The notes beneath the pieces were generated by a model. That model did no database searches. It saw only the letters and a program-made list of their open reading frames with translations, and was not told where the DNA came from. The position numbers were made by a program, and so were the translations under genes. This document shows, piece by piece, positions 1-5,389 of a stretch of DNA of 7,101 nucleotides (position 1 is its first letter; every line of letters begins with the position of its first letter). The stretch comes from Deltaproteobacteria bacterium (GTDB taxonomy: Bacteria; Desulfobacterota; Desulfobacteria; Desulfobacterales; JAFDDL01). Location: NCBI GenBank assembly GCA_019310865.1, contig JAFDDL010000181.1, positions 1 through 7,101 on the forward strand, read 5' to 3'.

Positions 1-1
1 C

Positions 2-61
2 CACTCGGCACGAAGTGTCGACCTGAGCATGCGAATCGAAGCAACCCCGGCGACCGGATAA
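2..61 (+). CDS. Possible 3' tail of an upstream gene (partial, unrecognised)
   Basis: The frame from position 2 is open for 19 codons and stops at TAA 59-61, three bases before the rhomboid start. It could be the end of a gene that begins outside the window and is co-transcribed with the rhomboid. The peptide (ending RIEATPATG) matches no family I recognise, and a second frame also stops here, at TGA 24-26, so this may be non-coding. The TAA is in frame with the rhomboid gene, so it excludes any longer N-terminus for that protein. Confidence 0.2.
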   Translation, partial: HSARSVDLSMRIEATPATG

Positions 62-64
62 GCC

Positions 65-1054
65 ATGATACCGATTCGCGACACCGTACCGTCCAAAACC
101 TATCCGGTCGTCAACACGGCTCTGATCGGCATCAATGTGCTGGTGTTTTTATTCCAGATGACCCAGGGCCGGAACCTGCCGCGCTTTAATTTCATTTACG
201 GTTTGGTGCCGGCCCGATACACCGCTCCGCATATTGCCGAATACTTCTCTATGGGGCAGCAGGTTTTATCCCTGCTCTCTTTCATGTTCCTCCATGGCGG
301 TTTCTGGCATCTGCTGGGCAATATGTGGTCCCTTTACATCTTTGGCGATAATGTGGAGGACCGCCTGGGACCGATTCGCTATCTTGTGTTTTACCTGCTG
401 TGTGGTTTGACTTCCGGCCTGGCGCACATGATGTTCAACCCCTCTTCGAAAATTCCCACCATCGGGGCAAGCGGCGCAATCGCCGGTGTCATGGGCGCCT
501 ATATTCTTCTCTATCCCAGATCACGGATTCTCACCCTGATCCCCATCTTATTTATCCCCTGGTTTATCGAAATTCCTGCATTCTTTTTTCTCGGGATCTG
601 GTTTCTGATTCAATTTGTCAATGCAGCCGGCAGCACAGGGGCCATGAGCGGTATCGCCTGGTGGGCGCATGTGGGGGGGTTTTTATGCGGAATGATTTTC
701 CTGAAATTCTTTAAAATAATTCCCGAAGCCGGGGTCAGCGATCGCCTGCGCAAAATGACCGCCAAGAAAAAATCCGAAAAACTCCAAGTGATTCGGCCCA
801 CTGCGGCTATGGATGATCTCAACCAGTACGGAACCATCCGATTGAGCCCCCATGAAGTGCTGACCGGCACCCAGAAACTGGTTAACGTTCCATGGGGATA
901 TCAAAAGCGATTGATTCGCGTAACCGTTCCGCCGGGAATGAAGGAAGGTGGCGTGCTTCGCCTAAAGGGTCTGGGTAAAATCATGCCTGACGGCAACCGG
1001 GGGGATCTGATGCTCAAGGTGGTGGTGGACGCTATCTACCGAACCGTCAATTGA
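65..1054 (+). CDS. Rhomboid family intramembrane serine protease with C-terminal DnaJ-type substrate-binding module
   Basis: This 329-residue inner-membrane protein should cleave transmembrane helices of other proteins. Residues 1-32 (MIPIRDTVPS, then a hydrophobic helix) are a typical rhomboid N-terminus, and an in-frame stop at 59-61 fixes the ATG at 65. The signatures seen are HGGFWHLLGN at 77-86 (H82 and N86 at the oxyanion site), GASGA at 134-138 with nucleophile S136, and AHVGG at 201-205 with catalytic H202, so the Ser-His dyad is intact. About six hydrophobic helices lie between residues 15 and 217. A basic linker (KKKSEK) follows, and residues 256-322 then resemble a DnaJ/CbpA C-terminal domain: LSPHEVLTGTQKLV, VTVPPGMKEGGVLRLKGLG and RGDLMLKVVV match the DnaJ pattern of a PPGT-GxxLRLxGxG-RGDL core. 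No J domain, HPD motif or zinc finger is present. By rhomboid topology the module should face the cytoplasm. Its 3' end overlaps the convergent DUF2156 gene by 19 bp. The rhomboid call is firm; the DnaJ call rests on motif resemblance. Confidence 0.93.
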   Translation: MIPIRDTVPSKTYPVVNTALIGINVLVFLFQMTQGRNLPRFNFIYGLVPARYTAPHIAEYFSMGQQVLSLLSFMFLHGGFWHLLGNMWSLYIFGDNVEDRLGPIRYLVFYLLCGLTSGLAHMMFNPSSKIPTIGASGAIAGVMGAYILLYPRSRILTLIPILFIPWFIEIPAFFFLGIWFLIQFVNAAGSTGAMSGIAWWAHVGGFLCGMIFLKFFKIIPEAGVSDRLRKMTAKKKSEKLQVIRPTAAMDDLNQYGTIRLSPHEVLTGTQKLVNVPWGYQKRLIRVTVPPGMKEGGVLRLKGLGKIMPDGNRGDLMLKVVVDAIYRTVN

Positions 1055-1947
1055 TACGATTTGACGATCCGGACCGGATGATACGATTTTTTGGCCTTGG
1101 CAAGGCCCGGTTCGCCCATGTCGCTTTCCTTGTTGAGATAAGTAAATCCGGAGAAGATCTGCCGGGCACATTGTCTGTCGAAGTATTGATAGAGGCCCTT
1201 GATATCCGAAAAAGCCTTTTCAAATTGCAGCACGCCCATATCGACGGTCAAGCGCGAGCCAATGCCGAATGCGCAGACATCCCCATCGATGCGAAGCACA
1301 AGCCCTTTGACCACTAATGCCTTCTGGTTTTCCAATGTATTTATAATCGCCTGCTTTTCACAAAACAGGTCGTAGTTGTCTTCACCGTCGCAGTCGTATG
1401 CCTTGCACCATTTTTCCAAGAACGCCAGGCAAGGCTCAACGTCCGATGGGGTTAAACCCGTGAGTTCGACCCGCCCTTTGTCAACATAGTTTCGCTCGAA
1501 TTGATTAATGAGATTTCTCTTTTTGGCGTATCGGTTGCCGGCAAGCGTTGCCAGATCCGAAGTGCGATATATGTAGTCGTGGAAGGCCGGCTGCTCTTGT
1601 ATGTGGAAAAAAGACGACACCTGGCCGTGTCCATGGTGCTGTATGTAACTTTCCGGGACGTACCAGAATTTTTCGATGCCCTGGTCCAGGGCCAAATCCT
1701 GCAGCGCGAGCGGTGAAAATGCCGAATTCGGCGCAATGGGCATCAGCAGGTGTTGCCTTTGCGTGCTGACTGAAAATTGCGCTTTAACAATCAGGCTGCC
1801 ATCTGTAACACCGGCATGTGGGCAATAGTCACCGTCAATCCAGACAATGATGGCCTCCAGGCAATAGCTGCATAATTCATGGGGCTGATTTTCAAAATAC
1901 GGTTTGAGGGTGTTGAGATCCGAAAATGAGATGGGGCTGAGTATCAT
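1036..1947 (-). CDS. DUF2156 (LPG synthase C-terminal-like) protein
   Basis: A 303-residue soluble-looking protein of the DUF2156 family, which shares a double GNAT-like fold with the catalytic C-terminus of phosphatidylglycerol lysyltransferase (MprF). Two family signatures are visible: DYIYRTSDLATLAGNRYAKK at 124-143, followed by RNLINQFERNY, and LNKESDMGEPGLAKAKKSYH at 271-290. Residues 1-110 form the more variable first half. No membrane segments are seen, so this is the stand-alone form rather than full-length MprF. The substrate of stand-alone members is not generally established; transfer of an aminoacyl or acyl group is inferred from the fold. It is the last gene of the leftward set. 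Its ATG (1947-1945) overlaps the TGA of the GNAT gene as ATGA, with no clear ribosome-binding site, so translation is probably coupled. Its final codons overlap the end of the rhomboid gene on the other strand. Confidence 0.85.
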   Translation of the reverse strand: MILSPISFSDLNTLKPYFENQPHELCSYCLEAIIVWIDGDYCPHAGVTDGSLIVKAQFSVSTQRQHLLMPIAPNSAFSPLALQDLALDQGIEKFWYVPESYIQHHGHGQVSSFFHIQEQPAFHDYIYRTSDLATLAGNRYAKKRNLINQFERNYVDKGRVELTGLTPSDVEPCLAFLEKWCKAYDCDGEDNYDLFCEKQAIINTLENQKALVVKGLVLRIDGDVCAFGIGSRLTVDMGVLQFEKAFSDIKGLYQYFDRQCARQIFSGFTYLNKESDMGEPGLAKAKKSYHPVRIVKSYQLTVR

Positions 1948-2360
1948 GTCTTTTTATATACCATTGGGGCTGAATCGGTCATTTGTGTAAATCCGAGTCG
2001 CGCGTAAAAATCGTGGGTATTGCCTTCTGCGATCAGGCCGATCCAATCGATTCGATCCGCTTGCAGTCTGCGCAACAGACGCGTTACGATACCAGTGGCA
2101 ATGCCCTGGCTTCGATATTCGTCTAATACCGTCACATCCTGTATGTAGGCGTCACTGACACCGTCGCTGACCACCCGGCCCATGCCGATCAACCGGTCGT
2201 GGAATTCGGCGATTAAAAAACAGTGACTGCCGGCGATGAGCTTTTTGATCAAGGCGGCATCGTCCGGACCGCGTTCCCACCAGCCGGCGGCCGTGTACAG
2301 ATCCAAAATCTGCTCAATATGGGAAGGCGTTGGATGGGTCAAAAAGGTGTATTGCGGCAT
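1944..2360 (-). CDS. GNAT family N-acetyltransferase
   Basis: A 138-residue single-domain acetyltransferase of the Gcn5-related fold, expected to move an acetyl group from acetyl-CoA to an amine. The acetyl-CoA pyrophosphate-binding motif A is clear: VTVLDEYRSQGIATGIVTRLL at about 76-96, with R83-S-Q-G-I-A88. The C-terminal DFYARLGF (117-124) is the usual motif B, with Y119 at the position of the common general acid. The N-terminal LYTAAGWWERGPDDAAL is a helix pattern found in many small GNATs. The substrate cannot be told. It lies 12 bp downstream of the REC-GGDEF gene and overlaps the DUF2156 start by four bases (ATGA), so it sits in the middle of a three-gene operon. No convincing Shine-Dalgarno sequence precedes the ATG (the upstream bases read CGATTCCCC). 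Confidence 0.9.
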   Translation of the reverse strand: MPQYTFLTHPTPSHIEQILDLYTAAGWWERGPDDAALIKKLIAGSHCFLIAEFHDRLIGMGRVVSDGVSDAYIQDVTVLDEYRSQGIATGIVTRLLRRLQADRIDWIGLIAEGNTHDFYARLGFTQMTDSAPMVYKKT

Positions 2361-2372
2361 GGGGAATCGGGT

Positions 2373-3293
2373 TTAATCTGTGACAGCTTTTTCTGCAAAC
2401 AGGCAAGAGACGAGGTCTCGCCCGCTGGCTTTGGATGAGTACATGGCCTTGTCGGCGCGCTGAATAAAATCGGCCTTGTCCTCATTCAGTCTATACTGTG
2501 TTACACCGATACTGACGGTCACACTGACCTTTTTTTCCGAAACAGGTATGTATATTTCAGCGGCAATGGACGATCGGATACGCTGGGCGACAATTTCCGC
2601 CTCTTCACCACTGGTCTCCGGCAATATGACGGTAAACTCCTCCCCGCCGTATCGGTAGGCTGAATCCATCTTTCTTAGACAGGCGCGAATCATGGTTCCG
2701 ATTTTCTGCAGTACCTTGTTGCCTTCAAGATGCCCATAGGTGTCGTTATAATCCTTGAAATGATCAATATCCAGCAATAGAAGAGACAGCGGGTGGCCGT
2801 AACGATTGGATCGGTCCACCTCCAACTCGATCTGTGCGTAAAAATGCCGAGAATTATAGAGCTTGGTCAGCGAATCGGTGATCGCCAGCTTCTGGAGCCG
2901 CTTGAGCATATGGATTCGCTCCTTGGTCAACTGGCGTTCATTTACAACGCGCTTGAGACGAAGAAGCAGCTCCTCATAGCGAACCGGTTTAAAAACGAAA
3001 TCGCTCGCGCCCTTGCTGATGGCCTCTTCGTAGGAATAATCTTCACTGTAACCGGTCATCACGATCACATCGGCATCATGCTCCTTTTTAATCAGATCGG
3101 TCAACTCAAGCCCGTTGATACCCGGAAGCAAAATGTCGGTAATAACGATTTGAATCCGATTGGCCGTCATAAACTCCATCGCCTCTTCGGCGCTGGTGAC
3201 GGCATAGGATTCATATCCGGCCATTTCGATGAACTGGCGCATGGAATCGCTGATACCCAGATCATCATCGACTATAAGAACACGAACTTTCAT
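2373..3293 (-). CDS. Response regulator diguanylate cyclase (REC-GGDEF)
   Basis: A 306-residue cytoplasmic two-domain signalling protein that should make cyclic di-GMP from two GTP when phosphorylated by a histidine kinase. The REC domain spans about 1-118: acidic cluster D9-D10-D11, phospho-acceptor D53 (ITDILLPGING), switch T80 and K102 (FKPV). A helical linker (about 119-138, NERQLTKERIHMLKRLQKLA) leads into the GGDEF domain, about 139-300, with DSLTKLYNSRHF, the metal-binding LLDIDHFKDYND (D175) and the active-site loop GGEEF at 216-220. GGEEF is a functional variant. An inhibitory I-site RxxD (R207-K-M-D210) sits the canonical five residues before GGEEF, so product feedback is expected. 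No partner histidine kinase is in the window. It is the first gene of the leftward operon and has a strong promoter about 100 bp upstream. No good Shine-Dalgarno sequence precedes the ATG. Confidence 0.95.
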   Translation of the reverse strand: MKVRVLIVDDDLGISDSMRQFIEMAGYESYAVTSAEEAMEFMTANRIQIVITDILLPGINGLELTDLIKKEHDADVIVMTGYSEDYSYEEAISKGASDFVFKPVRYEELLLRLKRVVNERQLTKERIHMLKRLQKLAITDSLTKLYNSRHFYAQIELEVDRSNRYGHPLSLLLLDIDHFKDYNDTYGHLEGNKVLQKIGTMIRACLRKMDSAYRYGGEEFTVILPETSGEEAEIVAQRIRSSIAAEIYIPVSEKKVSVTVSIGVTQYRLNEDKADFIQRADKAMYSSKASGRDLVSCLFAEKAVTD

Positions 3294-3348
3294 TTTTGAT
3301 TGTATGATCCGTTCAGGTTGGCTATAGTTATTGGATACGTGCTATCGG

Positions 3349-3377
3349 TTGACATTATCAGTTGCATTCTGTTAAAT
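3349..3377 (+). promoter_or_regulatory. Predicted sigma70 promoter for lepA
   Basis: Perfect -35 TTGACA at 3349-3354, a 17-bp spacer, and -10 TTAAAT at 3372-3377 (4 of 6 consensus matches). The predicted start near 3384 gives a leader of about 63 bases to the lepA ATG at 3447. It lies in an AT-rich stretch unlike the flanking coding DNA. Confidence 0.6.
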
Positions 3378-3399
3378 GTCCTTTTTATTAATTTCGCTA

Positions 3400-3428
3400 A
3401 CTATACCGGCTATATAAGTATGTGTCAA
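3400..3428 (-). promoter_or_regulatory. Predicted sigma70 promoter for the REC-GGDEF/GNAT/DUF2156 operon
   Basis: Read on the minus strand: perfect -35 TTGACA (3428-3423), a 17-bp spacer, and -10 TATAGT (3405-3400; 5 of 6 consensus matches). The predicted start near 3393 gives a leader of about 100 bases to the REC-GGDEF ATG at 3293. Its polymerase would move toward the lepA promoter, so the two sites physically overlap and should compete. Confidence 0.65.
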
Positions 3429-3446
3429 CCGGTTACAATTACAAAC

Positions 3447-5243
3447 ATGAAGACATATCGAAACTTTAGCATCATCGCCCACATCGATCACGGCAAGTCG
3501 ACCCTGTCCGATCGTCTGATTCAAGCGACCCATGTTGTATCGGACCGCGAATTCCAGGATCAGATCCTGGACACCATGGACATCGAGCGAGAACGGGGTA
3601 TCACCATCAAGAGTCAGACCGTCTGCCTGCCCTATAAGGCACCGGATGGCATTGTTTATCATTTGAATCTGATCGATACACCGGGCCATGTGGATTTTAC
3701 CTATGAGGTCTCCCGCGCTCTGGCATCGTGCGAAGGCGCGTTTCTGCTCATCGATGCCAGCCAGGGTGTGGAGGCGCAAACGCTGGCAAATTTATACCTG
3801 GCCATGGAGCACGATCTTGAAATCATTCCGGTGATCAACAAGATCGATCTGCCCTCGGCGGACATCGACCGAGTCAAGCGCCAGATCGATGAGGACCTCG
3901 GACTCGATCCGGATGCGGCCATCTGTATTTCGGCCAAAGAGGGCATCGGTATCGATGACATTCTCGACAGCGCGGTCCGGAACCTGCCGCCGCCCGAGGG
4001 GGATCCCGACGCACAGCTGCAGGGGCTTATATTCGATTCCCATTACGACTCGTTTCGCGGCACGGTGGTGCATCTGCGCATCTTTCAGGGCAGCGTGAAA
4101 GCCGGCGACACAATCATGTTCATGTCCAACAAGGCCACCTACCGGGTCGAAGAGGTGGGATTTTTTCGCATTCAGCGCGTTGCCCAGAAAACCTTGTCCG
4201 CCGGACAGGTGGGCTATATCATCGCCGGCATCAAGACCGTCAGCGATACCCAGTGCGGTGATACGGTAACGCTTAAAACAAACCCCTGCGAAAAATCCCT
4301 GTCCGGCTTCAAAGAGACCAAGCCGGTGGTTTTTTCCTCCATATATCCGGTGGCATCCGACGACTATCCGGACCTTTCCGACGGGCTTGAAAAGCTCAAG
4401 CTCAACGATGCTGCTCTGGTATATGAAAAGGACAGCTCCGTGGCGCTGGGATTTGGGTTTCGATGCGGATTTTTGGGGCTACTGCACCTTGAAGTGGTCC
4501 AGGAGCGACTCGAACGCGAATTCGGTCTGTCACTGATCCTGACGGCCCCATCGGTTCAGTACCAGTTGATCATGAGCGACGGAGAAACGCAGATCGTGGA
4601 CAATCCGGCGCTCTATCCGGATCCGACCCTCATTGAAACGGCCCAGGAGCCCTTTATCCGAGCCACCATTATCGTTCCGGACCGGTATATGGGCGCGGTG
4701 ATGAAACTATGCCTGGAACGGCGGGGCATCAGCATCAATTATCAGTATCTGACCAGCGACCGGCTGGAGATGATCTTTGAATTGCCCCTGGCGGAGGTGA
4801 TCTACGACTTTTACGACAAGCTCAAGTCGATCACCCAGGGCTATGGTTCCTTTGACTATGACGTCATCGGATACCGGGATACTAATCTGGCCAAACTCGA
4901 CATTCTGCTCAACGGCGACCGGGTCGATGCACTCAGCCAGCTGGTTCACCGGGAACGGGCCGTTTCACGGGCACGCATCACCTGTGAAAAGCTGCGCGAC
5001 GAGATTCCGAAGCAGATGTTCAAAATCGCCATTCAAGGGGCGCTGGGCGGCCAGATCATCTCTCGAAAAACCATATCCGCTCTGCGAAAAGACGTAACCG
5101 CCAAGTGCTACGGCGGCGATATCACCCGGAAAAGAAAATTGCTGGAAAAACAAAAAAAGGGAAAGAAGCGCATGAAAATGGTGGGCAAGGTGATGATCCC
5201 CCAATCGGCGTTTCTGGCCGTGCTCAAAACCGATGGGGACTAA
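3447..5243 (+). CDS. lepA: Elongation factor 4 (LepA), ribosome-dependent translational GTPase
   Basis: LepA/EF4 acts on the ribosome, with proposed roles in back-translocation and 30S assembly. From the ATG at 3447 the protein has 598 residues, against 599 in E. coli LepA. The GTPase motifs are all present: P-loop AHIDHGKST at 11-19, switch I region RGITIKS at 50-56, DTPGH at 77-81, NKID at 131-134 and SAK at 162-164. Domain II (about 190-280), an EF-G-like domain III (about 290-370) and domain V (about 400-490) follow. The LepA-specific C-terminus is intact, with CYGGDITRKRKLLEKQKKGK at 554-573 then KRMKMVGKVMIPQSAFLAVL. The frame stays open back to a TTG at 3300, but those extra 49 codons are AT-rich, hydrophobic and not LepA-like, and they contain the promoter. 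An ATG at 3420 adds only nine residues. No clear Shine-Dalgarno sequence precedes 3447, so the exact start has slight doubt. Confidence 0.97.
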   Translation: MKTYRNFSIIAHIDHGKSTLSDRLIQATHVVSDREFQDQILDTMDIERERGITIKSQTVCLPYKAPDGIVYHLNLIDTPGHVDFTYEVSRALASCEGAFLLIDASQGVEAQTLANLYLAMEHDLEIIPVINKIDLPSADIDRVKRQIDEDLGLDPDAAICISAKEGIGIDDILDSAVRNLPPPEGDPDAQLQGLIFDSHYDSFRGTVVHLRIFQGSVKAGDTIMFMSNKATYRVEEVGFFRIQRVAQKTLSAGQVGYIIAGIKTVSDTQCGDTVTLKTNPCEKSLSGFKETKPVVFSSIYPVASDDYPDLSDGLEKLKLNDAALVYEKDSSVALGFGFRCGFLGLLHLEVVQERLEREFGLSLILTAPSVQYQLIMSDGETQIVDNPALYPDPTLIETAQEPFIRATIIVPDRYMGAVMKLCLERRGISINYQYLTSDRLEMIFELPLAEVIYDFYDKLKSITQGYGSFDYDVIGYRDTNLAKLDILLNGDRVDALSQLVHRERAVSRARITCEKLRDEIPKQMFKIAIQGALGGQIISRKTISALRKDVTAKCYGGDITRKRKLLEKQKKGKKRMKMVGKVMIPQSAFLAVLKTDGD

Positions 5244-5264
5244 TGGGAGAGTCGCACCTGCAAC

Positions 5265-5330
5265 GGGGTCGCATCTTAATTATTAATTATTGCTTTCAAT
5301 AGCAATAATTAATAATTAAGATGCGACCCC
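5265..5330. repeat. Perfect long palindrome (30-bp arms), REP/RAYT-like element
   Basis: Left arm 5265-5294 and right arm 5301-5330 are exact reverse complements over all 30 bases, with a 6-base loop TTCAAT at 5295-5300. The stem foot is GC-rich (GGGGTCGCATC) and the upper stem is almost pure A/T (TTAATTATTAATTATT). No T-tract follows, so it is not a classical intrinsic terminator, though the hairpin would form in any lepA-leuC transcript. The GTCG at the stem foot recalls the tetranucleotide at the base of REP hairpins recognised by Y1 REP-associated transposases. No transposase gene is in the window, so this would be a non-autonomous copy. The palindrome is seen directly; the REP/RAYT link is inference. 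Confidence 0.85.
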
Positions 5331-5375
5331 CCAGGACGTGCGGAAAGCAATAATTAAGATGCGACCACCAGGACG
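5301..5375 (+). repeat. Imperfect tandem copies of the palindrome right arm plus flank
   Basis: Copy A (5301-5338) and copy B (5346-5375) both run from AGCAATAATTAA through AAGATGCGACC to CCAGGACG. Copy B lacks seven A/T bases of the upper stem and one base in the C run, where it also has one substitution (CCACC for CCCCCC). Seven bases (TGCGGAA) separate the copies. Copy B has no left arm of its own but could pair with the one at 5268-5294. Copy B ends 4 bp before the leuC ribosome-binding site. Confidence 0.8.
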
Positions 5376-5379
5376 CAAT

Positions 5380-5386
5380 AGGAGGT
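5380..5386 (+). promoter_or_regulatory. Ribosome-binding site of leuC
   Basis: AGGAGGT, a near-perfect Shine-Dalgarno sequence, ends three bases before the ATG at 5390. It is the strongest one in the window and supports this start. No good promoter was found in 5244-5389, so leuC may be read from lepA or from an atypical promoter. Confidence 0.8.
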
Positions 5387-5389
5387 CTG

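Larger units (their letters stand above)
3346..3431. repeat. 9-bp inverted repeat framing two facing promoters
   Basis: CGGTTGACA at 3346-3354 and its exact reverse complement TGTCAACCG at 3423-3431 are separated by 68 bp. Each arm contains the perfect -35 hexamer TTGACA of the promoter on its own strand. The right arm also overlaps an 8-bp palindrome AACCGGTT (3427-3434), which may be a protein-binding site. The sequence shows the symmetry; any operator role is inference. Confidence 0.6.

Noticed and set aside
673..684. G7-T5 homopolymer run in the rhomboid gene as a phase-variation switch
   Set aside because: The run encodes the VGGFL segment right after catalytic H202 using ordinary codons, and seven G is short for contingency slippage. 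There is no other sign of phase variation.
1087..1107. T6 run next to the hairpin GGCCTT-GGC-AAGGCC as a terminator
   Set aside because: On the plus strand the T run comes before the hairpin; on the minus strand the hairpin is followed by A6. Neither order makes an intrinsic terminator, and the bases encode the conserved GLAKAKKSY motif of DUF2156.
1051..1317. Small plus-strand open frames opposite DUF2156 (1051-1317, 1501-1716, 1548-1769)
   Set aside because: They are mirror frames of a clearly recognisable minus-strand gene, with no ribosome-binding site or domain.
3300..3446. N-terminal extension of lepA by 49 codons from a TTG at 3300
   Set aside because: The extra residues are hydrophobic and AT-rich, do not resemble any LepA, and cover both predicted promoters. 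The ATG at 3447 gives the normal family length and the usual start just before NFSIIAHIDHGKST.
3792..4073. Antisense open frames within lepA (e.g. 3792-4073, 3701-3961 and 4707-4949, minus strand)
   Set aside because: They lie opposite a strongly conserved gene, match no family I recognise, and arise from the codon pattern of the sense strand.
5265..5330. The long palindrome as the lepA intrinsic terminator
   Set aside because: The stem is not followed by a T-tract (next bases are CCAGGACG) and its upper part is A/T only. Some termination effect is possible, but it lacks the usual form.
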